From a bacterium (GTDB lineage Bacteria; Lernaellota; Lernaellaia; JACKCT01), in NCBI GenBank assembly GCA_019912885.1, contig JAIOHV010000057.1:1-39364 (forward strand): a stretch of DNA of 39,364 nucleotides. Direction: 5' to 3'. Shown here piece by piece: positions 23,711 to 32,700 of the stretch. The translations under genes were made by a program, and so were the position numbers. The notes below the pieces were generated by a model that did not search any database, was not told the DNA's origin, and saw nothing but the letters and a program-made list of their open reading frames with translations. Each line of letters starts with the position of its first letter. Within the stretch, counting starts at the first letter, position 1.

Positions 23711-23761
23711 GACCTCCTCGGTTCGGGTTTGCACGAGGTGTCCATTACCTCGTTTGGACAC
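23711..23761 (-). promoter_or_regulatory. Leader with two mutually exclusive hairpins before the recombinase operon
   Basis: Hairpin A pairs 23734-23739 (CGAGGT) with 23747-23752 (ACCTCG). Hairpin B pairs 23738-23744 (GTGTCCA) with 23755-23761 (TGGACAC). They overlap, so only one can form. In the minus-strand transcript the free ACCTCG arm can also pair with the ribosome site CGAGGAGGT (23720-23711). This suggests control of translation of the first recombinase-like gene. Pairing is seen in sequence; function is inferred. Confidence 0.45.
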
Positions 23762-23782
23762 ATCATCAAGGCGTTCTTTATT

Positions 23783-23797
23783 GCGAGGAGCGTGCCA
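23783..23797 (-). promoter_or_regulatory. Sigma-54-like promoter for the recombinase genes
   Basis: On the minus strand TGGCACG (23797 to 23791) is a perfect -24 element and TCGC (23786 to 23783) stands at the -12 position with the essential GC and the correct 6-base gap after TGGCA. The T-to-C change weakens it. Transcription would start near 23771, about 63 nt before the start codon at 23708. Confidence 0.45.
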
Positions 23798-23879
23798 CGC
23801 ACGGCGGACCGTTCGGCCCGACAAATGGCCGTAAATCAAGGGGTTGCGCGAGACATCGGGAACGGATGGCTCGCTATTC

Positions 23880-23971
23880 GTTTTGCAAAAGGCCCTTTAA
23901 GTTTTGCAAAACGGCCTTTAAATTTTGCAAAAGGCCCTTTCCGTTTTGCAAATCGGCCTTTCCGTTTTGCA
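23880..23971. repeat. Four and a half 21-bp direct repeats with TTTTGCAAAA palindromes
   Basis: Units start at 23880, 23901, 23922, 23943 and 23964 (partial). Each has TTTTGCAAA(A/T) followed by GGCC and CTTT with small changes. The 21-bp period is two helical turns, so bound proteins would line up on one face. The array lies roughly 110-200 bp upstream of the minus-strand sigma-54-like promoter and 185-275 bp upstream of the plus-strand one, typical enhancer distances. Because 21 is divisible by 3, a minus-strand frame (23874-24071, 65 residues) reads as heptads such as LLQNLKA. I regard that as a by-product of the repeat because it lacks a clear ribosome site. A replication iteron array is the other option. 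Confidence 0.85.
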
Positions 23972-24129
23972 CTTTTGCGGGAAAACGCACCCTCAATATC
24001 CCGTAACCCCTCGTAATCAAAAGCCTATCGTCTTCGATTTGCACTTTTTCAAAAACCACACGGTTCTCCACCCCTCCGTTTTCCTGATTTCCCTTTAGTT
24101 ACAACGGCTTATCGGTTTTTCCCAGGCGC

Positions 24130-24144
24130 TGGCATCCCTCTTGC
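24130..24144 (+). promoter_or_regulatory. Sigma-54 promoter for the replication/recombination operon
   Basis: TGGCA (24130-24134) and TTGC (24141-24144) are separated by six bases, the exact -24/-12 spacing of the sigma-54 consensus. The predicted start is near 24156, 27 nt before the first gene. No comparable sigma-70 promoter was found in the preceding 150 bp. An activator for such promoters is encoded in the same element at 14802-15770. Confidence 0.6.
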
Positions 24145-24182
24145 GCTTAGAGGCGCTCGACCTGTTTGACCGAGGAGGATCG

Positions 24183-24395
24183 ATGAGCGCCACGGGGATT
24201 AAGGAAGTTCGTATCTACCATGCCGCGCTGCCCGAAGCGCATGTAAAACGCCGCGCCGCAGAACTCGTGCGGCTCCTGGCGCTCGGCCTGGCGCGATCCG
24301 TTGTGAAGGCGCCGGTTGGCGCCGGGATTCAAGAGCATCCGGAAAACAAATTTCAGAATCCGGCGGATCTCCCGGCGAGCGGGATGGCGCTGTGA
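24183..24395 (+). CDS. Small protein of unknown function, first gene of the operon
   Basis: The ATG at 24183 follows GAGGAGG and gives 70 residues, with a helical middle (VKRRAAELVRLLALGLARSV). No domain is recognised. Its TGA shares a base with the next ATG (TGATG), so translation is probably coupled. As the first gene after the sigma-54 promoter it may be an early regulator, but nothing in the sequence proves it. Confidence 0.6.
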   Translation: MSATGIKEVRIYHAALPEAHVKRRAAELVRLLALGLARSVVKAPVGAGIQEHPENKFQNPADLPASGMAL

Positions 24396-24862
24396 TGTCC
24401 GCTCGCGCCGCCAAGAGAACCTCGAACGGGAATATGGATGCTGAAGCCGCGCGGCAGTTCCTCATCGACCATTTTCGGGCGCACGCGATCAAAGGCGAAC
24501 TCAAGCCGACACGGACCTATGAGGTGATCGAGCAGGATGCCGCGCACCTAAAAATTTGCACGCGCAACGGCGGCGGCCGCTGGGTTCAATCCCTCTTCGC
24601 GGACCTCGTGACCTGCAAGAGCCTGAAGTACGGCGAATTCCGGCGCGTCGATTTGTTCTGGGGGGTGGAGCGCAAGGGCCGGGACGCTGACGCGGTGTTT
24701 CAGTTTTCGACGGGCGCGACCGCGGACGACGACACGTTCCGTGTTTCCATTCCCGGCCCCGCGTTCACCCCGAGCGGCGAGCCGGTCCCCGTTGACGCAT
24801 TCATGGCGCGCGGCTCTGACCGCCATTCTTCCCGCCGTTCCCGAAAGGAGAAATCAGCATGA
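24395..24862 (+). CDS. Phage-type protein of unknown function
   Basis: The 155-residue product begins MSARAAKRTSNGNMDAEAAR at an ATG overlapping the previous stop. The core (YEVIEQDAAHLKICTRNGGG, SLFADLVTCKSLKYGEFRRV) looks like a compact alpha/beta fold, and the tail is basic (SDRHSSRRSRKEKSA), which would suit nucleic-acid contact. It overlaps the nuclease gene by 4 bp (ATGA). I do not recognise the family. The setting suggests a role in DNA recombination or replication. Confidence 0.65.
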   Translation: MSARAAKRTSNGNMDAEAARQFLIDHFRAHAIKGELKPTRTYEVIEQDAAHLKICTRNGGGRWVQSLFADLVTCKSLKYGEFRRVDLFWGVERKGRDADAVFQFSTGATADDDTFRVSIPGPAFTPSGEPVPVDAFMARGSDRHSSRRSRKEKSA

Positions 24863-25881
24863 CCAACCCGCGCATGACGTCCACGTATTCGATGTGGAGT
24901 TCATTTCGCAATTGCCGCATGGCGTGCAAGCTGCGGTACCTGGATTTTCTCGTTTCCCTGGAATTCGATCCCAATCTTCGCTTCGGTTCCGCGATTCACC
25001 AGTTCCTCGAATGCTGGCATCGGCACAGCGACCTCACCCAGGTGCTCGACCTGATCGACCGCTCGTATCCGAACCGCGCGGGCGACGAGGACCAGCAACG
25101 AGACTGGCATCTCGCCACGGCGATCATGAAGGGCTACGCGACTCGGTATCCGTCAGAGGAATTCGCGGTCGTCGAATTGGAAAAGACGTTCGAGGGCGAG
25201 ATCGTCAACCCGGCAACCGCCGCCATGTCACGCAGTTTCCTGCTGGCGGGCAAGGTCGACGGGATCGTCCGAATTGGCGACGAGTTTTTCCTCTTGGAAA
25301 ACAAGACCGCGTCGCTGCTCGACTCCGGTTACCTCGAACGACTGTGGACCGATTTTCAGATCATCCTTTACTGCTGGTACGTCGAGCAGACACTCGGCCT
25401 TCGCATCAACGGCGTCATTTACAACATCATCGTCAAGGCGAAGCTCCAGCAGTCGCGGGGCGAGACCGAGGCCGAGTTCGAAGCCCGCCGCTCGGAACTG
25501 ATCGCCAAGTCCAAGACCGGCAAATCCTCGGCGCAACGCCGCATGCCGGAAACGGACGACGAGTTCCAGGCTCGTCTCGCTGTGAAGTACATCGAGCCGG
25601 GCATGTTCCACCGGGAGATTCTCTACATCTCCCGCGACCGTTTCGCGGTGCTGCAGTCCGAACTCTGGGAACTGACGCAGAACTTCCTCGATGCCCGCCG
25701 CCGCGACGTTTGGTATCAGAACACCTCGCAGTGCTTTCAGTACGGCCGCCCGTGCAGCTACTTCCCGCTTTGCCGCAGCGATTTCTCGCCGCTCGTCCGC
25801 GAGAACCACTACCGCGTCGAACCGCCCCACACCGAGCTTTCCGACACATCAACAACAACCAACAACACACCCGTTTTTTGA
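24859..25881 (+). CDS. PD-(D/E)XK nuclease of the RecB/Cas4-like family
   Basis: The 340-residue protein shows LRFGSAIHQFLE (helical motif with His), then KVDGIV with Asp134 and LLENKT with Glu147 and Lys149, the PD-(D/E)XK metal site. Two Cys near the N-terminus (NCRMAC, Cys19 and Cys23) and a C-terminal set in QCFQYGRPCSYFPLC resemble the four-Cys iron-sulfur clasp of AddB and Cas4 nucleases. It should resect DNA ends during phage recombination or replication. An adjacent Sak4-like ATPase supports a two-step end-resection and annealing pathway. It overlaps the preceding gene by 4 bp. Assignment to the superfamily is strong; polarity and substrate are not known. Confidence 0.85.
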   Translation: MTNPRMTSTYSMWSSFRNCRMACKLRYLDFLVSLEFDPNLRFGSAIHQFLECWHRHSDLTQVLDLIDRSYPNRAGDEDQQRDWHLATAIMKGYATRYPSEEFAVVELEKTFEGEIVNPATAAMSRSFLLAGKVDGIVRIGDEFFLLENKTASLLDSGYLERLWTDFQIILYCWYVEQTLGLRINGVIYNIIVKAKLQQSRGETEAEFEARRSELIAKSKTGKSSAQRRMPETDDEFQARLAVKYIEPGMFHREILYISRDRFAVLQSELWELTQNFLDARRRDVWYQNTSQCFQYGRPCSYFPLCRSDFSPLVRENHYRVEPPHTELSDTSTTTNNTPVF

Positions 25882-25894
25882 AGAGGAGATGGAC

Positions 25895-26629
25895 ATGATT
25901 CTGCCCAAGGAAAAATCCAAGCCCAAAACCGAACTCACCGAGTTCACGATCTTCGGCTACGGCATGCCCAAGATCGGTAAGACGACATTCGCCGCCGGAT
26001 TCCCCGACGCTGTGTTCCTGGCGACCGAGTCCGGACACAACTCGCTGTCGATCTTCAAGGTCGACCTGCCCGACTGGGAAGCGTTTCTCGAAGCCTGCCG
26101 CGAACTGGCCGAGGGCAAACACAATTTCCGCAACGTCATCATCGACACCGTCGACAACTTGTGGCTCCTGTGCCGCAACCACATTTGCACGAAAAACAAG
26201 ATCGAGCACGAAGCGGACTTGGCCTACGGCAAGGGCTACGCGCTGATCCTGGGCGAGTTCGCCCGCGTGCTCATGAAGCTCTCGATGCTGCCTTACGGCC
26301 TCGTGCTGATCTCGCACGCGACCGTGCAGGAAATCCAGACGCGCACCGGCACGCTCCACAAGATCGTCCCGTCGCTTCCCGAAAAGCCCCGCAAGCTCAT
26401 CCTCGGCATGGCCGACATGATCCTGTTCTTCGACCAGGACATTGTTCGCGCAGACGACGGCAAGCAGACCATCCGCCGCGTCATTCGCACGCAGCCGAGT
26501 CCGAATTTCGAAGCGGGCGACCGCACGGGACGTCTGCCCGAGGTGATCGACCTCGATTACCGGAAGTTCACCGAGGCCTTCGGCCGCCCGGCTCCGACCA
26601 CCGCCAACACCAACAAGAAATCTCAGTAA
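25895..26629 (+). CDS. Sak4-like phage recombination ATPase (AAA_24)
   Basis: The ATG at 25895 has AGGAG 6 nt upstream; an ATG at 25889 overlaps that site and is less likely. The 244-residue product shows FTIFGYGMPKIGKTTFAAGF (Walker A GMPKIGKT), VIIDTVDNLW (Walker B) and GLVLISHA, the pattern of phage RecA-like nucleotide-binding proteins of the Sak4 type. Such proteins promote single-strand annealing with a phage SSB. DUF669, directly downstream, is the usual companion and may act as the ssDNA-binding partner. Confidence 0.85.
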   Translation: MILPKEKSKPKTELTEFTIFGYGMPKIGKTTFAAGFPDAVFLATESGHNSLSIFKVDLPDWEAFLEACRELAEGKHNFRNVIIDTVDNLWLLCRNHICTKNKIEHEADLAYGKGYALILGEFARVLMKLSMLPYGLVLISHATVQEIQTRTGTLHKIVPSLPEKPRKLILGMADMILFFDQDIVRADDGKQTIRRVIRTQPSPNFEAGDRTGRLPEVIDLDYRKFTEAFGRPAPTTANTNKKSQ

Positions 26630-26644
26630 CAGGAGGACATACCC

Positions 26645-27112
26645 ATGACGACGCAAGCCCCCGTTGATTCCACTGATCTCGCCGTCTACGACGCCGACTA
26701 CGCTGCGGCCGATGTGCAGCCCAATCAGTTCGACGATGTGCCGGACGGCAAATACCAGGTGAAGGTCGAGAAGGTCGAACTGGCCCGCACACAGAACGGC
26801 GCGCCGATGCTCAAGTGGCACCTTCGCGTGCTCGGCCCGCAGCATCGCGGCCGCATGATGTTCCGCAACAACGTGATGGCCTCGAGCGAGAACATCAAGT
26901 TCCTGAAGGCCGACCTGCTCGCTTGCGGCCTGGAACTCGGCAAGCTCTCCGATCTGCCCGAGCGTCTCGGCGAATTGCTCGACGTGGCTCTCGAAGTCAC
27001 GCGAAAGACGCGCGGCGAGTACGCCAACGTCTATTTGAGCAAGCGCATCGTCCTGGACAATCCGGACGCGGATTACAAGAGCGCGGCCAAGGGCCCGCTG
27101 TCGGCGTTCTGA
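26645..27112 (+). CDS. DUF669 family phage protein, likely ssDNA-binding
   Basis: The 155-residue protein has an acidic N-terminus and then FDDVPDGKYQVKVEKVELAR, PMLKWHLRVLGPQHRGRMMF, and a C-terminal VYLSKRI. This matches the DUF669 profile of phage early regions, which is thought to have an OB-like ssDNA-binding role. AGGAGG lies before the ATG. Its place between a Sak4-like ATPase and an ERCC4-type nuclease fits a recombination module. Confidence 0.8.
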   Translation: MTTQAPVDSTDLAVYDADYAAADVQPNQFDDVPDGKYQVKVEKVELARTQNGAPMLKWHLRVLGPQHRGRMMFRNNVMASSENIKFLKADLLACGLELGKLSDLPERLGELLDVALEVTRKTRGEYANVYLSKRIVLDNPDADYKSAAKGPLSAF

Positions 27113-27114
27113 GC

Positions 27115-27555
27115 ATGGACGCGGCCGCTATCATCATCGACACCCGCGAGCAGGTTCCCTATGCCTTCGATTCCCGGCAAGTGGTGCGCCAGGCGCTGCC
27201 TGCCGGGGATTACTCGGTCGTGGGATTCGAATCGTCGGTCGCGGTCGAACGTAAGACGCTCGAGGACTTCGTCCACTCGGTGATCCGCGACCGCGAACGG
27301 TTCAAGAAAGAACTGGCCAAACTCGCGGACTATCCCCGTGCCTGCATCGTCGTCGAGGCGAACCTGCCCGATGTGCTTTCGGCCCGATATCCATCGGGCG
27401 CGCATCCCCATTCGGTATTCGGCGCGGCGGTCTCCATCTGCGTGGACCACGGAGTGCCGGTGTTTTTCTGCGGCGACCGCCAGTCGGCCCGCCGGTTCAC
27501 CGAGGAGTTTCTGGAGCGCGCCGCCATGAAAATCAAAGCGGAAACAAATCCATGA
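27115..27555 (+). CDS. ERCC4-type nuclease
   Basis: The 146-residue protein contains the complete active-site signature of the XPF/Mus81 family: IIIDTREQ, LPAGDYSVVG and VERKTLEDFVHS (the ERKxxxD motif). It lacks helicase and HhH parts, so it is a single-domain phage version, likely cutting branched DNA near junctions. The start codon is 3 bp after the DUF669 stop, and its TGA overlaps the next ATG (ATGA). No strong ribosome site is present, so coupling to the upstream gene is probable. Confidence 0.88.
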   Translation: MDAAAIIIDTREQVPYAFDSRQVVRQALPAGDYSVVGFESSVAVERKTLEDFVHSVIRDRERFKKELAKLADYPRACIVVEANLPDVLSARYPSGAHPHSVFGAAVSICVDHGVPVFFCGDRQSARRFTEEFLERAAMKIKAETNP

Positions 27556-29771
27556 ACGAATCGACTCAATACCTGCGTGGCCGCGTGGAGGCGCTGTTTC
27601 ATGCATCGCCGGGCTTTTCCGCCGGGCGGCTGAAGGATGAGAACGACCGCCTCGTCACCTTCGCGGGCAAGGTGATCGCCGCCGTGGGCGAGCAGGTCAT
27701 CCTCCAGGGCGCGTGGGTGAATCATCCGAAGTACGGCAAGCAGTTCCAAGCCGACACTCTCACGCACGATCTCGATTTGTCGGTCGAAGGTCTGGCCCAT
27801 TACCTCGCCAACAATCCCGCGTTCGTCGGACTGGGTCCGGTCAAAGCGCGGCGCATCGCGCAGGCGTTTGGGAAAGACTTCGGGCGTATCGTCGTCGAGG
27901 ATCCCGGGGCCGTTGCCAAGGCGGGGCCGATCACCATCGAGGCCGCGCAGAATATCCGCGCCGAGTGGTTGCGGCACCAAGCGATCAACGCGGCCGCGAC
28001 CGAGCTATCCGCCTTCGGCCTCACGCACCACCAAGTGCGCTCGCTGATCGACAAATACGGAAACGACGCCGTCGCCATCATCAAGAGCGATCCGTATCTG
28101 ATCGTGCGTGACATTCGCGGCTTCGGTTTCAAGCGCGTGGATGCCATCGCCCGCAAGGTGGGTGTGCCGAAGGAATTTCCGCCGAGGGTTCGCGCGGGGA
28201 TTCTCGATTGCCTCGACGACGCCCTCGACCAGGGCCACACCTGGGTTGAGGAAGCCGACCTCATCGAGCGCGCCAACAAGCTGCTTGTCATGGATGTCCT
28301 GAATAGCCGCGACATCATCGAGATGGAACTGAGCGGTTTGATCACCAAGGGCACGCTTTCCTGCGACTCCTATGATGGCCGCTTTCTGATTGCCCGCGCT
28401 GACATCCGTGCAATGGAGCGCGAGGTGGAGCAGTGGCTTCGCGGCGGCGAAAAGGATCATCCCTGCGTGTTCGACATGCTGGGTGTCTGGCAAAAGGTGC
28501 GGGACGGCGAGCTATGCCCCGCGCTTAACCCCAAGCAGCGGGCCGCCGTGGTCGCCGCGCTCACCCATCAGATCACCGTGATATCCGGCGGCGCGGGCAG
28601 CGGCAAGACGTTCACCGTGGGAGCGCTGACAAAGCTGCTGGAGCAGAACTTCATCAAGGTCGTGCTCGCCGCGCCGACCGGTAAGGCCGCCAAGCGCCTC
28701 GAACAGGTCGTCGGTAAAGAGGCGTTCACCATCCACCGACTCCTCGGCTTCAATGGCCACGAATGGTCGCGCGGCCCCGACGATCCCATCGACGCCGACG
28801 TCGTGATCATCGACGAGACCTCGATGGTGGACCTCCACCTGGCGTGGCGGCTCCTGCGGGCCATCGATCACGAGCACACCGCCGTTGTGTTCGTCGGCGA
28901 TCACAACCAACTGCCGCCGGTCGGGCCCGGCGATCTGCTGCGCGACATGATCCATACGTGCATCGTGCCCGGCGTGGTGCTGACCGACATCGTGCGCCAG
29001 GCCGGTGAACTGAAGGAAAACAGCACGGCGATTCTGCGCGGGAACGTTGCTAAGACGTCTGCCCAAGTCGATGCGCGCGGTCGCCGCCCCTGGTATCTGA
29101 TCGACGAGTTCACCGACCCGTGGGATGTGCGCAGGTTTATTCGGGACCTCTATGAGACGGTCCTCCTGGATAAACTGGGTTTCGATCTGCTCGATGATAT
29201 CCAACTCCTGACGCCCAAGCGGAAAGACGTCCTGGGCGTCAACGAACTGAATATCGAACTCCAGAGCCTGATTCAGCGGAAGCTGTACGGCGTCGAAGTG
29301 CCCGCCGTTCCTCCCGGACGCAGGCCGTCCTTTCTCCTTCACGACAAGGTCATCCAGCGCCGCAACAACTACGATCTCGGCATCATGAACGGCGCGATCG
29401 GGCGCGTGTTGGAATTGCTGCCCCACGGCGATCTGCGCGTGCGATTCGACAACGCCGAGGTGACCCTAAGCCGGGCAGACGGCGATATGGATGATCTCCA
29501 GTTGGCGTATGCACTGACGATCCACCAGTGCCAGGGCAGCGAGTTCCCGTGCGCCGTCGTGATCGTCCACAAGAGCCACAGTTTCATGCACAGCCAGAAT
29601 CTTTTTTACACCGGCGTCTCCCGCGCCAAGGAAACCACCATCGTCATCGGCGACCGCTGGGGCGTGCGGAACTGCGCCACGAAGAAGGCCAACGACGAGC
29701 GCAACACCTTTCTGGGTTTGTGGCGCAGGTGCGACGAGGCGGCCTCACTGAAAGAGGCGCTGAATGAGTAG
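27552..29771 (+). CDS. RecD2-like superfamily 1B DNA helicase
   Basis: The 739-residue protein has an N-terminal OB-like part and HhH motifs (FVGLGPVKARRIAQAFG, IRGFGFKRVDAIA) followed by a helicase core: Walker A ISGGAGSGKT (about 345-354), AAPTGKAAKRL (motif Ia), VVIIDETSMVD (motif II), VFVGDHNQLPPVGPG (motif III) and the C-terminal ALTIHQCQGSEF and FYTGVSRAKE (motifs V and VI). This is the layout of RecD2, a 5'-3' helicase acting outside RecBCD. It would unwind DNA for recombination or replication. It overlaps its upstream neighbour by 4 bp and its downstream neighbour by 8 bp. Confidence 0.92.
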   Translation: MNESTQYLRGRVEALFHASPGFSAGRLKDENDRLVTFAGKVIAAVGEQVILQGAWVNHPKYGKQFQADTLTHDLDLSVEGLAHYLANNPAFVGLGPVKARRIAQAFGKDFGRIVVEDPGAVAKAGPITIEAAQNIRAEWLRHQAINAAATELSAFGLTHHQVRSLIDKYGNDAVAIIKSDPYLIVRDIRGFGFKRVDAIARKVGVPKEFPPRVRAGILDCLDDALDQGHTWVEEADLIERANKLLVMDVLNSRDIIEMELSGLITKGTLSCDSYDGRFLIARADIRAMEREVEQWLRGGEKDHPCVFDMLGVWQKVRDGELCPALNPKQRAAVVAALTHQITVISGGAGSGKTFTVGALTKLLEQNFIKVVLAAPTGKAAKRLEQVVGKEAFTIHRLLGFNGHEWSRGPDDPIDADVVIIDETSMVDLHLAWRLLRAIDHEHTAVVFVGDHNQLPPVGPGDLLRDMIHTCIVPGVVLTDIVRQAGELKENSTAILRGNVAKTSAQVDARGRRPWYLIDEFTDPWDVRRFIRDLYETVLLDKLGFDLLDDIQLLTPKRKDVLGVNELNIELQSLIQRKLYGVEVPAVPPGRRPSFLLHDKVIQRRNNYDLGIMNGAIGRVLELLPHGDLRVRFDNAEVTLSRADGDMDDLQLAYALTIHQCQGSEFPCAVVIVHKSHSFMHSQNLFYTGVSRAKETTIVIGDRWGVRNCATKKANDERNTFLGLWRRCDEAASLKEALNE

Positions 29772-32700
29772 TGCGCCTCGTCCGGATGTATCCACCGCCC
29801 GCCGCTTGCTGCGCGAATATTTTTTCTCGCGCATCGATATTGTCGCGGCCCGGCAGTCGTGGGTGGATCGCAAGACCAAGGAAAGTATTTCTCAGCCGCG
29901 CCCGGTCAAGGGCGAAGCGCACCTGGATGGGCTGATTGCATTCCACGTCGCCGGACCCGACCCCAGCAAAGCGCCGCCGCTCAATTACATCAACCGTAAG
30001 ACCGGCGGCCTCGTCGCGGACAAGCGCGGTTTTGATCGTGTCGGCAGTTACGCGGTCGCGCCCGACAATACGACCGTCTGGCTCTGCTTCGACTTCGACG
30101 GCCCAGGCCATCCACTGCCGCTGGCCGACCCTCAGGCGACGATGTTGGCGTGCGAGGAGAAGTGCCGCGTCCTGGGCATCCCCGTCCATATCGAGAAGTC
30201 CGGCAGCGGCCAGGGTTGGCACCTCTGGGTGTTCTTCGAGACGCCGGTGCCCGCCGCAGACGCCCGGTTGCTCGCCCACCATGTTGCACCCACGGGCCAT
30301 GTGCTCACGACCGGCGAACCCGCCGACGTCCGGATCGGGCGCGGGATCGAATGCTTCCCGAAACAGAACACGGTCAGCGACAAGCCGTTCCGCGCGGGCA
30401 ACATGGTGTGGCTCCCGTTCTGGTACGGCGCGAAGGACGGCGGGAACCAATTTCATCGGATTGCGGACGGCGGCGGCCTCGTGCCATACGCGCCCGATGG
30501 CTTCGAACGCCTGACGGCCGCGCGGCTCCAGGAAATCCTCGCGCAGGTGCCCGACGATATCCGGCGTTTCGTATTGAAAACGAAGGGTGGACTAAAAGAC
30601 AGGCCGACCGAAAAAAGTAGTCCATCTGCCGCTCCCAGAGACTTCGCGCCCACAGATTCTGCCGTGGTCCACGCGGCGCTCGATCACGTCTCGCCCGACT
30701 GCTCCTACGACGACTGGGTTCGCATCGGTATGGCGCTCCACCACTGGGACGCGCGGGCGGGCCTTGCCATCTGGGACGCCTGGAGCGCACGCGGCGAGAA
30801 ATATGTTGAAGGGGAGCCGTCGCTCAAGTGGGATGGATTCTCGTCCGGCGGCGGCGTCACTCTCGGCACGCTGTTCGACATGGCGAAGAAAGCGGGATGG
30901 GAGCCGCCGGAAAAACACAGGGCGCCGCTGCCGACCGACGAGGAGATCGCCGCGTTCATGGACGTCGATCCGGCCTCGCTGCTCGACCAGGTCAAGTCCG
31001 GGAAGCAACGGGAAATCCTCGGATGCCTGCTCGAAGCGAATCGTCCGCTCACCCCCAAGGAAATAGCTGCCGAGATCGGCAAGGACCACAACTCCACGAA
31101 GGTGCTTCTGCACCGCATGGCGAAGGACGGAAAAGTCCGGCGCGACGAGGCGGGCGGTTACTTTTTGGGGGCGGATGTAACCCAAAAGGCCGGTGACAGG
31201 GTTACATCGCCGGTTACATCCGAGGAAAATGTAACCCGAAAGACGCACGGAGCGGTTACATCCGCCGCAAATGTAACCCGCGCGGCGCTGAAAAATGTAA
31301 CCGCGCCGGACGGCCCGCGCCTTCCGACCATCGTTGTCAACAACCGCCAGGGCCCGCCGGTCATCGACGAGGCGTGGGCGGCGGTGCGAGCGTCGAACTA
31401 TCCGCCGCGCATTTTCCAACGCGAAGGGTCGCTCGTTCGTCTCGTGATAACGGACGGTGTCCCTGCGATCAGCGCCATGAACTTCGTCGCGGTCTATGGC
31501 CATCTCTGGCGCATTGCCAACTGGGTGGTCGATGCCAACGACATGCAGAAGGCGACCGACCCGCCCCAAAAGATCGCCAGCGACATGCTGGAGTACGTTG
31601 ACGAGTCATTGCCCCGACTCGAATCCGTCGTTTCGACACCCGTATTCGATTCGTCGGGCAACCTCGTGCAGACTCCGGGATATCACCGCGAGGCGCGGCT
31701 CTGGCTCCACCGACCACGAGGATTTGAACCGGCGGATGTTCCGGCACAGCCGTCAAAATCGCAGATCAATAAAGCTCGCGCTCTCCTGCTCGATGATCTG
31801 CTGACGGATTTTCCGTTCGCGGCTGAATCGGATCGTGCGCATGCCGTGGCCGCGCTGCTCCTGCCTTTCGTTCGCCGCTTGATCCAGGGACCGACGCCGC
31901 TTCACCTCGTTGAGGCGCCGACTCCCGGCACCGGAAAGACGCTGCTCGCCGAGGCGATATCCCGTATCGTTCAGGCGAAGCCCGCCGAGATCACCACCAT
32001 CGAGAATGACGAAAAAGAAAACTCCAAGAAAATCACGGCGCTCCTCGACCTCGCTCCCCAAGTCGTGCTGATCGACAACATTCGGATCGGTCTCCGGTCC
32101 TCGCAGTTGGCCGCCGTGATTACGTCGGAAACATGGACCGACCGCGTGCTCGGCGTCACGCGCATGACGTCGCTGCCGAACAACGCACTTTGGATCGCCA
32201 CGGCCAACAATCCGACGCTCTCCCTGGAGATCGCACGCCGGTGCATCCGTATTCGGATCGATCCGCGCATCGACCGCCCGTGGAAGCGGGAGGGATTCAA
32301 GCACGACCCGCTTCGCAATTGGGTGGACCGCCAGCGCGCCGAACTCGTTCATGCGGTACTTACATTGGTGCGCGCATGGATTGCCGCCGGAATGCCCGAA
32401 GGCGCGCACTCAATCGGCTCCTTCGAATCTTGGGCGCGAGTCATCGGCGGCATTCTTGAAGTCGCCGATATCCCCGGCTTCCTTTGCAACACCGAGGAGC
32501 TTTACGAAGTCGCGGACGCCGAGGGCAACGAGTGGCGTGAATTCATCGCGGCCTGGTGGGATCGACTTGGAAACCGATGGGTGAGCACCAGCGAGCTATT
32601 TGACCTTGCCATCAACAACGAGTTGCTGGCGAGCATCACCGGCGACAAGAGTCAACGCTCCCAAAAGACCCGGCTCGGCAAGGCTCTCAGCGCCTTGCGC

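Noticed and set aside
23880-23971. A CRISPR array
   Set aside because: The repeats are head-to-tail without unique spacers and no cas gene is near.
23874-24071. A 65-residue minus-strand protein with leucine heptads
   Set aside because: It arises from the 21-bp repeat, lacks a clear ribosome site, and sits in the control region. It is kept only as an alternative in the repeat entry.
31700-31740. A tRNA-like 3' end (GGTTCAAATCC on the minus strand) as an att site
   Set aside because: No acceptor stem or anticodon arm can be folded around it, and it lies in the conserved coding frame of the primase (HRPRGFEPA).
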